A stretch of DNA of 64,000 nucleotides from Alopecurus myosuroides (taxonomy: Eukaryota > Streptophyta > Magnoliopsida > Poales > Poaceae): the NCBI GenBank assembly GCA_028641055.1, contig CM054062.1:17293639-17357638 (forward strand). Direction: 5' to 3'. Positions 52,832 through 64,000 of the stretch are shown in pieces. A program made the translations under genes and the position numbers. The notes beneath the pieces were generated by a model. It made no database searches, had not been told where the DNA came from, and saw nothing but the letters and a program-made list of their open reading frames with translations. The first letter of the stretch is position 1. Every line of letters begins with the position of its first letter.

Positions 52832-55477
52832 AGCATCCCCAAGCTTAGTTCCTACTCGTCCTCGAGTAGGTAAACGATAAACACCATAATTTCTAGGGTG
52901 ACATGCTACCACACAATCTTGATCATAAAAATGTAAAAGCATATGTAAGCTGAGATCATAGAACTTTAACACAAACATGATAAATAGAACTTTAATAATA
53001 AAGCATAGCAATCACTCTGCATCATGAGAAGTATCTCAAATAAAAGATCATGAAAAACAATGCAAAAAAAGATACACGTTTGTTTCAAGTATAGAGAAAG
53101 CATGGCAAAGTGGTATTTCGCTAGCCCATAAGAGTGGGGCAAAACATAAATGCCAAGACACCTTCAAAGTTCATGAGGAAGATTAGAATAAATAATTTGA
53201 GAACAAGTAATAACACATCATGAATCAATTAATAATGTTTCTGGGATAAATGCACATAAAACTCAGAAAGGCAAAAATGCTCTCTCAACTGTGCATAAAG
53301 TTAGAAGATGGAGACTCAACATAAAAGTAAAAGAAAGGCCATTCGCAGAGGGAAGCTGAAGAGATTTTGTGTGTATTAATTTGGGGCTGGGCACCCCGCT
53401 GCCAGCTCTTCTATCAATTGGATAAGCGGATGAAGCCACTAGTCCAGGGTGTGAAATCCAATCAACAAGTGAGATAAAGATTCTCTATTTACGTCCTCAT
53501 GAGCAAAAACAGGAACACAAAGCAGGAGTAATTTCGAAGGTTTTAAAGGTAACACATGCGCAATTTACTTGGAGTGGCAGTTAAATACCACATGTCTGTA
53601 GGTATGGTGGACACAATGGGAAAACTTGGTTTTAGGGAGTTGGATGCACGAGTAGGATTCCATACTCAGTACAGGTGGAGGCTAGCAAAAGACTGGGAGC
53701 GACAAATCAAGAGAGCATAAGAGCCATAATCATGCATAGCGACATAAATATCATTAATAAAATAATAAGCGGTATCACAAGTTCAAAAACTAAATTATCA
53801 TAGAGGCTATTAGTGAATGGTTCATAGTCATAAACATGGTGTGAGCATGCGCCAAGTCAACCCAATAAAACATTCAAAAGAGAATATCATAAATTTATGC
53901 TTCACCATGACAAGAACAACTCATGATTCGTTCAATGGCACATTAAACACTAAGCTATTTGAGGCTAATCATTCTACTCAATAACCACAAGGATTTAAAA
54001 CTAAAATAACATCTAGCATGATACGAAAAAGTTCTAGCCACAGTCTATACAAGCTTCTACTTGCACCATTAAAATTTCTACTTCAAGCAGCAGTTTCTTT
54101 TCCTAACAAGCACCATACAAAATAGGTTTTAACAAAAATACTCTACATGATACAGCAAGAAAAAATGAGAGTAATTACATAAAAATACTAAAACTAACAG
54201 CTCTTAGAGAAGAGATGCATGCAAAACATGAGCTAAATAAATGCAGCAACCAGACAAAGATTAAGAATACAAAGTATTCCCATGAAAAAGCGGAGCGTGT
54301 CACTCTCCAATAAAAGAATACTGGGGTCCAACCAATCTTATTGAAAAAATAAAAACAAACTGAAAGAAAAAATAAAAGACGCTCCAAGTAAAGCACATCA
54401 GATGTGACCGAATAAAAATATAGTTTTACTAGAAGTGACCTAATAATTTGTCGATGAAGAAGGGGATGCCTTGGGCATCCCCAAGCTTAGACGCTTGAGT
54501 CTTCTTGGAATTTGCTGGGATGTACCACCGGGGCATCCCCAAGCTTAGGCTCTTCACTCTTCTTGATCACTTCATATCATCCTCTTCTCTTGACCCTTGA
54601 AAACTTTCTTCACACCAAATTTCTCACAATCTTCATTAGCAACGTTAGTGCAATCGAAATAATAAATTCACATGGTTCAGTTTCAACACAATCCTAACAC
54701 TCATAAACACATTAGCTATTGTCACAACTTCTTTTAAAACTCTTTTTCTCAAAAGAACAACAAAAGAAAGAGATTAAGATGCAAATGCAATTATTGGCAG
54801 AAAGCTGTCAAAACAGGACATCAGGTAAAGATGATTTTTTTCAAAAATATTCTGTTGGTCAAATAAAAAAGTGTTCAACTAACTAAAGTTGCTTATACAG
54901 CCCAGGATTACGCACGAAAATAACTCAGGTCATTTTGAATTTTCTGTGATTTTATACGAATTTAACAGTGCACATCAGAAATCTGTTTCCTGCGCAGAAA
55001 TCCGAAATATAGTCTCAACTTTCCACTAGAGGCTTTACTTGGCTCAACAAAGACACGAAAGAAAAGATACAACAGGGTCGCTAAGGAAATAGACAACACC
55101 CAGGTGCAAAGAAAACAAAAAAAAAACCGACGGAAAAAGGGTTGAAAACGGAAAAATAAAACGAGTTGTCTCCCGGTAGCGCTTTTCTTAAACGCCTTTT
55201 AGCTAGGCATAGAAAGCAAATCAAGTATTTTCAAGTGAAGCATCAACATCTGTAACTTCTTCTAAATCATTATTTTCAGCAATAGACACTCTAGGTGTTT
55301 CTAAAGATTCAACATGTAGGTCACTCTTAGTTTCATTAATCGTTTTAGCAATTTTCCGCACATATTGAGATTTGGGTTTAGTTATCTTGGGAACATACAT
55401 GAATCTTTGCTCTTTTCCCACAAAGGCTTTCTCTTTTTTGAATTTAAGAGATAAAAAGTTGAGATTAAAGTTCCCAT
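52832..55477 (-). mobile_element. Internal 3' region of the Athila-type element split by Cop-1
   Basis: Shares blocks with the Ath-1 3' region (for example TTCGCAGAGGGAAGC at 53347 against 31611, and the GGATAAGCGGATGAAGCC block at 53420 against 32010). It is AT-rich and mostly non-coding. Near its upper end the minus-strand frame 55421-55221 (KEQRFMYVPKITKPKSQYV, then an acidic end) may be the tail of an extra ORF interrupted by Cop-1; no function recognised. Confidence 0.65.
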
Positions 55478-57129
55478 TGAAGGGTTCGTTGCATAGAAAA
55501 CAAAAATTTTCCTACGCGAGAGACACCCGAAAGGCCAAGATCTAATCTAGAAGACGAAGTGCAACGGGCAACGAGAAGGTTAAGGAGAACACATACCCTC
55601 GAAGACTCAAAGTGGTACGAGATCAAATCTCGTTGTTGGCGTAGTCGTACTCACACCGATCCCGATAGCGAGAAGATGAGCACCGCAATCCGGCGGTGCA
55701 TCCGTGATTGGTCACACGTACGGTTGATGACGACCTCCGTTCCCTCGTTCCAGCGGGGCGCGGAAGTAGAGGATCCCTCGGAACTCCAGCAGCACGACGG
55801 CGTGGTGGTGAAGAAGAATCCCACGGTCAGGGCTTCGCCAAGCCGGAGACCATGGAATGGAGCAGCGGGTGGAGGGAAATGGAAGTGGACAAGTGTGTGT
55901 AGGAGGGAGAGCTCTCACCCTCCTTTTATAGGAGAGGGGGAGGCAGCCCAAGGGGGGGTGCGGCCAGCCCATGGGGGTGCCCCCACCTCTTCCCTCATCA
56001 TGTGAGTGGACACTCCACTCACCTCCACTCATTTTCCATTATTTCCCACTTGGAAAATCCAAAGGTTTTCTTTAATAAATCAATAAAACATTTTTATTTC
56101 TTTATTTCAGCATTTGTTAATTCTATTAACAAACATTTGCATAAAGCACCTCGAATCATTTGTTAATTCTATTAACAACCATTCGACGAAAAACCCCTTG
56201 AACTATTTCAATTTTCCCCGAAACAATTTCGGTGCTGTCCAAAATATTCTTCGATATTCCGTATCCTCTCAAATGCGTCATCGAACCTTAAGTGTGTCAC
56301 CCTACGGTTTGCGAATAAGATAGACATGATCGAGACTCCTCTCCGATCAATAATCAACAGCGGGATCTGGAGATCCATGATGACTCCTATATATTCAACG
56401 ATGACTCTCGTGATCGTGTGAACCAACAACGCCGTGAACTATTCCCTTTGTCTCGCGATATTTTACTTGTCCGAGATTCGATCATTGGTATCAACCATAC
56501 CTCGTTCAATCTCGTTACCGACAAGTACTCTTTTCTCGTTCCCGTGATATAACATCCTTTGTGATCATATCACGTGCTTGCAAGCGGTTTCGATGTGATA
56601 TCACCGAGAGGGCCCAGAGTATATCTCTCCGTCATTTGGATGGACAAATCCCACTCTTGATCCATGATCCTCAACTAATACTTTCCGAATACTCAACGAC
56701 ACCTTTATAGTCACCCTGTTACGGTGTGACGTTTGATGCCATCAAAGCACTCTTCCGGTATCAGTGATTGACATGATCTCATGGTATAAGGAATAAGTTA
56801 CTTCGTGTGTTTGATATAACAATGTAAACTAAATGACTTGATCGCATTGCTATATTCTCTTTGGGTATATGTTCATCACATCATTCTTCTAATGACATGA
56901 CCCCGTTATTAATAACATCCAATGTTCATGATCAGGAAACCTTGATCATCTATTAATCAACGAGCTAGTTAAAAGAGAGGCTTTACTAGGAACCATTGTT
57001 TGTTTATTAAGCACACATGTATCAACGTTTCCGGTTAATACAATTCTAGCATGAGAAATAAACATTCATCATAAACAAGGAATAAGATAATAACCATTTT
57101 ATTATTGCCTCTCGGGCATATTCCCTTCA
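55478..57129 (-). repeat. Cop-1 3' LTR
   Basis: 1652 bp, on plus TGAAGGGTTCGTTGC ... CATATTCCCTTCA. TATAAAA on the minus strand at 55924-55930 is the likely promoter. The purine tract AAGTGGGAGAC lies at 57140-57130 on the minus strand. Confidence 0.93.
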
Positions 57130-57348
57130 GTCTCCCACTTGCACTAGAGTCAATAATCTAGTCTGTAAGCACTTAACACATATGGCGTTCCAGTGTTATT
57201 ACCATGCTTCGCATGTGGTAAACATTATCAAAAAGATCTGAACTGTTCAGGTCCTATTGTATTTGCATGTTCTTTGCGTCTACACGCATCACTCATTCTC
57301 TAATGAGATGGCTTTGTATATATACGGTCAATTTGTGAAAACTTAAGT

Positions 57349-57538
57349 CCTCAGCTTAAACTGATGTCACTAACATTGTGAAAATGTAGCTTCATAGTGT
57401 TAGCATTCTTGGAAATTCACCAAGTTCCGGTGATACCTTAATTCCTCAGCTTAAACTGATGTTACTAACATTGTGAAAATGTAGCTTCATAGTTTCAGCA
57501 TTCTTGGAAATTCACCAAGTTCAATAAAGAACTCCTTG
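57349..57538 (+). repeat. 95-bp tandem duplication inside Cop-1
   Basis: CCTCAGCTTAAACTGATG begins at 57349 and again at 57444, with the following sequence (GAAAATGTAGCTTCATAG, GGAAATTCACCAAGTTC) repeated with few changes. Confidence 0.85.
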
Positions 57539-57539
57539 A

Positions 57540-59111
57540 CACAAAATACGCTTATAATCAGCTGTCAACACAACGATATACTTTAGCCTTTGTTGTAGTA
57601 TTTGTCACAATATTTCAATTTTGAAACTCTTTCAAATCCAGCATGGAACTTTCTTCCATCCTATTGTGCTACCCTTCATCACATATTTTAATTGAGATAA
57701 AATTAGTTGAATAAATGACAAGACTATTAGTGTAACATATTACAACCAATATTTTGTCATTACTATATAGGAAAACATATCCTTAGCATTTCTAAAATGA
57801 CACAAGGATCTCTCCCACTGTTGTCTAATCATCATATGAATTATCCTGCTATAACATTTTATAGCATAGGAAACATCTGGTTGTGTACATAGCATGGAAA
57901 CATGACTTAGAAATCTCAATTTCAATGATGCTCATCATGTGTCAAAACACATGAATCTTGCTCAATTATTTTCCATGTGACAAGAACTCCTTCTTATCAT
58001 TTTTATATTGGCTTACTTCAATATTTCATCTATGTAATTTGGCTTCAATCATATTAGGCGCTTCAATCCATCTTTTATAGATATCGATGCCCAATATCTT
58101 CTAAGCCTTTCATCAATATGAAAATCTTAATAGTGTTAATTTAAAATACATATTTTCCAATCAACCATATGTCATCTACATAAAGTATTGGAAATATGTC
58201 ATCGCGCTCCCACTTAATTTCTTGTAACTCTACAAGCATCTTTATCATTCATGATGGAATCAAACTCTTTTGATAACTTCATTAAGGTAAAGATTTCAAC
58301 TTCGTTATGCTCACTTCAACCATTGAAGTGTGCATACCTTTCTAGCAACCTTTTTGAATTTTACAAAACTCTCAGACTGTGTCAAGTACACATCCTTGAT
58401 CAAACTTCCTCGAGAGGAGAGTTGGTTTTGTTATTCAACTGCCATATCATAATATGTAACTTTGCTAGAACTATCTGCCAAGACTAAGCATTACTACGGA
58501 AGATCAAAATCTTGTAGTAGTGAACTCTTTGAACTTCGTCAAAAACAACTTTTCGATAAGTACAACTTTCAAAGGATGTAAAATCCATGTCTTTGTCGCT
58601 ATATAGACCCTTTTGCTATCGTTAGGCATCATGCCTATCGAAAGGACTACCAAGTCACATACTTGATATTCATACAAGGATACTATGGCGGATATAATGA
58701 CTCATAGTCAATTTTACGAAGTCAGGGCCCATCATTTGCTTCCTTTATAAGGTCCAGGTCCTTTTGTTGTCAAAACAACACTTTACACTTAAACCACAAG
58801 TTGTTCTAAGTACAAAGTTTTTTGGACTTTTCTGGTACAGTTCGCAAACTCATTTGAAGTATCTACAACATTTGTAGTGTCTTCTACTTAGTCAAAATAG
58901 TAAACCCCGGAACAACTTCCAGTGCTGCGCTACTCTTGACATGATAACGAAGATTCTCTAATCTCGTTGAGTTTGTACTGTGCTCCCACTCACTTGTTTC
59001 GCAATAACTACTTTCTCGGGAAATCAACCCTTTCTGACAAACAACATTTGTCTTTTGGTTCGGTGATAGGAGAAATACCCAATGTTGTATTTGGGATAAC
59101 CTTATAAACAT
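57540..59111 (-). pseudogene. Cop-1 pol remnant (reverse transcriptase, RNase H and flanks)
   Basis: On the minus strand 57925-57740 reads MLCTQPDVSYAIKCYSRI and FRNAKDMFSYIV, the Copia block after the reverse transcriptase. About 57650-57560 holds a decayed RNase H end (NIVTNTTTKAKVY against the usual TVADSTTEAEY). 59111-58884 holds GYFLLSPNQKTNVVC-like and GLISRESSYCE-like segments of the integrase to reverse transcriptase linker. Stops and frame changes are frequent, so no enzyme can be made. Confidence 0.7.
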
Positions 59112-62100
59112 ACATTTATCCTATTTTGGTTGTAAACATTTTACACATGCTATGCATACCAAAACTTAAGAAAGTGACAATTCAGGTCACTACCCAAACC
59201 ATATCTTATATGTTGTCAATTTCAATGGATCATGATGGTGCTCTTTTCAGTGGGAAAAACGGTTGTCACTAATGTATAAACCACAAAATTATAATGGCAT
59301 TTTTATTAATCTTACCATGTTAAACAGGGTTTGATTTTTGTCTCTTGAATACTCCAAACTAATGTGGGGTATTCGAGAAGTATAAGTTGTAGAAAAATTC
59401 TCCAACTTCTCAGATGTTTTGCTAAACTTGTAACTCAAAATTTATTCTTTATGATCCAATCATAAATACTTGATTATCTTGTTACATTGATTTTAACTTC
59501 ATATTAACAACCTTTTGAACCAATTCAAAATGTCAAACTCCGTTCCCTTTAAATAGATATACTCACATATCTACTCAAGTCATCGACATAATTTTATGAA
59601 GGAAAAATTAATCCACCATCCATGACTACACATAATGGACTATATACATCAATATGTACAATCTCCACTAAATTAGTCGTCCATTCTACTTTGGCCTATG
59701 AACGGAATTCTAGTCATCTTTTGGAAGAGGTCTCACAAGCGTCAATTTATTCAAAAACAAAATGACTCTGGAAGTCCATCAATATGGAGTTCCTTCATGT
59801 TTTCCTTTCCGATATGAACTAAAATGGTGGTGCCACAATTTAAGTGAAACTCTTCAACGTCTTGCACCGTTTAGCATTTAGTCTTATAGATGTTTACTTT
59901 ACCAACATGATTTATATTAACATATCCATCAATTATGGAATATGGTCATCGTTTGAACAATCTCATTTGTTCTCACAAAAGACTAGAACAAAATAACAAA
60001 TTATTAAGTTCTTCAAATAAATCTTGACTGTTTGGTTCGATACGACAATGAACACAATAACACTTTATTTATGTTCTTGTCATAATCGATTCCACATCTA
60101 TTACTAGTTCCTTTTAGGCCCTTGTATTTCTTGCATTGCGTTGCTTTGTATGACAACTCATACCAACCAATGTGGTATCAAAATACCCAAAAAGTACTTT
60201 GTTAACTAGTAATACATCTATAACTTGTATATCAAGCATATACTCCTGAGCTGGACTTTCCAGTTATCTTCTTTTTCTGCCATATATCTTTTTGTAATTC
60301 TATTTTCAATATTCCCTTTCCTTTATAGAAGAATCATTCAACATCAAACAATGCTAGTCTTACTAGCTCATTTTCTTTGGCGTGTTAGTCATATACTATC
60401 ACCCATTGATTCATACTTTGAGTTTGATTGTTCTACTAATATCACCATATTAATAGTATTCTTCTAGATTCCACTCTTAGCAATCTCCAAGTAAGGTAAA
60501 ATACTTTACCCATACTTCTAATCCATCCCATCATAACAATTTTATGATTAAGTTACTATAGCTCGAAGGAAGGGATTTAGAGGATAATTTTGAGCGCCCA
60601 ACTTCTTGGAATATTCAAACGCCTAGCGTCTTCAATCATTGCATATATTCAAATAATATAAGCATACATTGTCACGCTAAATTATACTCAGCCATGTTGC
60701 CACAAATAAGTTTCTAGATATCAATATATCTTTCACTTGATTGTTTCTGAAAACAATTCTTTTCGGTTCCTAAATCACCTTGATCAACAAAACATTCTTT
60801 TGAAGATAAAGTAATATGGAAGCAACCATGACTCTAGATTCTAAGTAGGAATTATTTGCTCTCTAGATCAATCAATCATTAACCATATGGAGCTAGGTAG
60901 GAAATACCAAAAATCTACAATAGGACTCAATTTTAAATTTCACTAATACGGTACCAATCTTAGAATGGTATTTACCAGATCATAACAGTTATATCTCAAT
61001 TAACAATCTATGTGTAAGGTAATTATAGATGCCAATGAATACTACAATTTGTGCAAATTCAATTTGATTTGTTGTTCATGATAAATAAGTTCAAGTTAAT
61101 TCAAAAAATTAAACCATGAACTCCCACTCAAAAACAACATCCCCCTTAGTCGTCTTTAGTGATTACACAAACCAAATTCACTACACCAAAACCGATCATC
61201 ACGTGAGATGATGTAGCTTCAAAGGCGAACATCGACATGTTCATCATATCAGCCATATGACTCATGCTTTACCTTTCGGTTACGTGTTCCGAGGCCATGT
61301 CTGTACATGCTAGGCTCGCCAAGTAGAACCGTAGTATTGCGTGTGTTTCAAGGCCATGTCTGTACATGCTAGGCTTGAAAACACCCGTTGTATGCGAACG
61401 TTGAGTCTGTCACACCCGATCATCACGTGGTGTCTCGAAACGACGAACTTTCTTAACGGTGCATACTTAAGGAAGAACACATTATTATCTTGATATTAAG
61501 TGAGAGGGATCATCTTATAATGCTAACGTCGCTATCTAAGCAAAACAAGATGCATAAAAGGATTAACATCACATACATCACATGTAAGGATAATGTGATA
61601 TGATATGGTCCTCCTTGCACTTGATCTCCATCATGTGCATTATGGTATGATCTCAATCATTCCACCGGCGTGGTACCAAGTACCACGGTACCCCAAACTT
61701 GATTGTCCATCAATAAGAAGACAACCATATGGATACCTTTCGGTATATCAATAATTTACAAAATAGATCATCTCATAATCAAATTTGTAATATTTACCAT
61801 GTCACATCACATGCCCAGCAAAAACTAGTTAGACGCTTCTAATTTATTTTTGCATATTTTACGTGGCTTAGGGCTTTCGAGGATAGAACCGTTCATACCT
61901 ACGAACATCAACCACAACGTTGATAAACACATTTTTAACAACCCTTCATAGACTAGATCTTAACTATAGTAGGAGAAACAGACACCCGCAAGCCACTTAT
62001 GCAATACAAGTTGCATGTCAGTTGTGGAACAAGTCTCATGTACGTGGACATGTAAGGTTAGTCCGGGCCGCTTCATCCCACTATGCCACTAAGATCATAA

Positions 62101-62185
62101 AATAGTCAAGGAGGTAATAACATGATCATCAACGCCCACATACACCTATGTGTTCTACCCGTACAAAACATCTACGCATAGATCC
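59112..62185 (-). pseudogene. Cop-1 interior, decayed upstream pol/gag and leader
   Basis: AT-rich, no frame longer than about 80 codons. Position implies integrase, protease and gag remnants followed by the leader, but I could not recognise their motifs. The leader at 61190-61440 has two copies of GATCATCACGTG (about 61196 and 61417) and a direct repeat of GGCCATGTCTGTACATGC at 61293 and 61352. Confidence 0.5.
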
Positions 62186-62198
62186 GGCTCTGATACCA
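62186..62198 (-). other. Cop-1 primer-binding site
   Basis: On the minus strand TGGTATCAGAGCC, one nucleotide inside the LTR. This is the standard plant initiator tRNA-Met site of Copia elements, and it fixes the orientation. Confidence 0.9.
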
Positions 62199-62199
62199 C

Positions 62200-63851
62200 T
62201 GAAGGGTTCGTTGCATAGAAAACAAAAAATTTCCTACGCGAGAGACACCCGAAAGGCCAAGATCTAATCTAGAAGACGAAGTGCAACGGGCAACGAGAAG
62301 GTTAAGGAGAACACATACCCTCGAAGACTCAAAGTGGTACGAGATCAAATCTTGTTGTTGGCGTAGTCGTACTCACACCGATCCCGATAGCGAGAAGATG
62401 AGCACCGCAATCCGGCGGTGCATCCATGATTGGTCACACGTACGGTTGATGACGACCTCCGTTCCCTCGTTCCAGCGGGGCGCGGAAGTAGAGGATCCCT
62501 CGGAACTCCAGCAGCACGACGGCGTGGTGGTGAAGAAGAATCCCACGGTCAGGGCTTCGCCAAGCCGGAGACCATGGAATGGAGCAGCGGGTGGAGGGAA
62601 ATGGAAGTGGACAAGTGTGTGTAGGAGGGAGAGCTCTCACCCTCCTTTTATAGGAGAGGGGGAGGCAGCCCAAGGGGGGGTGCGGCCAGCCCATGGGGGT
62701 GCCCCCACCTCTTCCCTCATCATGTGAGTGGACACTCCACTCACCTCCACTCATTTTCCATTATTTCCCACTTGGAAAATCCAAAGGTTTTCTTTAATAA
62801 ATCAATAAAACATTTTTATTTCTTTATTTCAGCATTTGTTAATTCTATTAACAAACATTTGCATAAAGCACCTCGAATCATTTGTTAATTCTATTAACAA
62901 CCATTCGACGAAAAACCCCTTGAACTATTTCAATTTTCCCCGAAACAATTTCGGTGCTGTCCAAAATATTCTTCGATATTCCGTATCCTCTCAAATGCGT
63001 CATCGAACCTTAAGTGTGTCACCCTACGGTTTGCGAATAAGATAGACATGATCGAGACTCCTCTCCGATCAATAATCAACAGCGGGATCTGGAGATCCAT
63101 GATGACTCCTATATATTCAACGATGACTCTCGTGATCGTGTGAACCAACAACGCCGTGAACTATTCCCTTTGTCTCGCGATATTTTACTTGTCCGAGATT
63201 CGATCATTGGTATCAACCATACCTCGTTCAATCTCGTTACCGACAAGTACTCTTTTCTCGTTCCCGTGATATAACATCCTTTGTGATCATATCACGTGCT
63301 TGCAAGCGGTTTCGATGTGATATCACCGAGAGGGCCCAGAGTATATCTCTCCGTCATTTGGATGGACAAATCCCACTCTTGATCCATGATCCTCAACTAA
63401 TACTTTCCGAATACTCAACGACACCTTTATAGTCACCCTGTTACGGTGTGACGTTTGATGCCATCAAAGCACTCTTCCGGTATCAGTGATTGACATGATC
63501 TCATGGTATAAGGAATAAGTTACTTCGTGTGTTTGATATAACAATGTAAACTAAATGACTTGATCGCATTGCTATATTCTCTTTGGGTATATGTTCATCA
63601 CATCATTCTTCTAATGACATGACCCCGTTATTAATAACATCCAATGTTCATGATCAGGAAATCTTGATCATCTATTAATCAACGAGCTAGTTAAAAGAGA
63701 GGCTTTACTAGGAACCATTGTTTGTTTATTAAGCACACATGTATCAACGTTTCCGGTTAATACAATTCTAGCATGAGAAATAAACATTCATCATAAACAA
63801 GGAATAAGATAATAACCATTTTATTATTGCCTCTCGGGCATATTCCCTTCA
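62200..63851 (-). repeat. Cop-1 5' LTR
   Basis: 1652 bp, matching 55478-57129 with four substitutions (in the A/T run near the start, at about 62351, about 62427 and about 63661). TATAAAA on the minus strand lies at 62646-62652. CCCAT follows at 63852. Confidence 0.93.
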
Positions 63852-64000
63852 CCCATATCCTCCTCTAGTTTACCAATCCTAGAATTTTGATCATCATGAG
63901 TGTTGCCAGCTTCTAGAGCAGTGATTCTTTTATCAATAGTTATTATTGATTCATTAACTTTGCTAGCATTATCAAGGAAAATTGGTAAGTTCATTGCCAA
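63852..64000 (-). mobile_element. Continuation of the Athila-type element beyond Cop-1
   Basis: On the minus strand this reads LAMNLPIFLDNASKVNESI and ITALEAGNTHDDQ, a heptad-like segment. It is out of frame with the short frame at 55421-55221 across the insertion site. It leaves the window at 64000. Confidence 0.5.

Larger units (their letters stand above)
55478..63851 (-). mobile_element. Cop-1: young Copia element, TSD CCCAT
   Basis: 8374 bp between CCCAT at 55473-55477 and 63852-63856. The two LTRs are 1652 bp each and differ at only four positions I can find. The primer-binding site next to the 62200 LTR puts the 5' LTR at the right, so the element is on the minus strand. The 5.07-kb interior is Copia-derived but full of stops, so it cannot be autonomous. 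The LTR start TGAAGGGAATATGCCC on the minus strand resembles the Inga/Maximus group (name from memory). Confidence 0.92.

Noticed and set aside
55559..56005. 148-codon frame, repeated at 62281-62727
   Set aside because: It lies in both Cop-1 LTRs near the promoter and is duplicated only because the LTRs are duplicated.
57349..57538. Direct repeats considered as a CRISPR array
   Set aside because: Two 95-bp copies without spacers in a plant retrotransposon; not a CRISPR array.

Overview
The window looks like intergenic DNA from a large grass genome, most likely a Triticeae species (wheat, barley or Aegilops group). This rests on nested LTR retrotransposons of the Athila, Tat and Copia lineages, Stowaway MITEs whose ends read CTCCCTCCGT, and GC-rich TIR elements flanked by TTA. 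I see no single-copy host gene, no rRNA or tRNA gene and no bacterial feature. Family names such as Sabrina, WHAM and Inga/Maximus are from memory and tentative.

Layout. 1-1446 is the tail of an Athila-type LTR entering from the left, abutting the 3' end of a GC-rich ORF (1447-1692). 2117-3919 is a Stowaway MITE split by a 1.64-kb TIR element (H1, 2207-3846). A second TIR element in the opposite orientation (H2, 4669-6533) lies 0.8 kb further on. Both carry a TATA box, one related ORF and a polyadenylation signal. 6552-18071 is an approximately 0.9-kb retroposed sequence with a 16-bp target duplication, split by a complete 10.6-kb Tat-lineage Gypsy element (Tat-1, 7430-18054, TSD CAATC). 18088-20759 holds another Stowaway, a candidate inverted-repeat element, a Copia relic and a Gypsy LTR relic. 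20760-29058 is Tat-2, on the minus strand and internally deleted. 29590-51089 is an Athila-lineage Gypsy element on the minus strand (Ath-1), split by a third Tat element (Tat-3, 38149-50072, minus strand). 51090-52831 is an Athila-type LTR with a duplicated primer-binding site, followed by internal Athila-type sequence (52832-55477, resuming at 63857). That sequence is split by a very young Copia element (Cop-1, 55478-63851, TSD CCCAT).

The most notable feature is that all three Tat elements carry, antisense to gag-pol, an intron-containing gene related to the plant 'putative gypsy type transposon' family (PF04195, by recall). In Tat-1, six exons joined at GT-AG sites give one uninterrupted 907-codon frame on the minus strand. 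In Tat-2, eight exons give about 1,318 codons with one in-frame TGA and one extra C in a C run. In Tat-3 the same layout is decayed. Tat-1 and Tat-2 have a TATA box upstream of this gene, pointing antisense to the element. The antisense gene is better preserved than the sense genes: Tat-1 lacks gag, and Tat-2 has lost everything from the primer-binding site to the integrase.

Relative ages follow from nesting and LTR divergence counted by eye: Cop-1 4 substitutions in 1652 bp, Tat-1 7 in about 475, Tat-3 16 in 503. H1 is younger than its Stowaway, Tat-1 is younger than the retroposed copy it split, Tat-3 is younger than Ath-1, and Cop-1 is younger than the Athila-type element it split.
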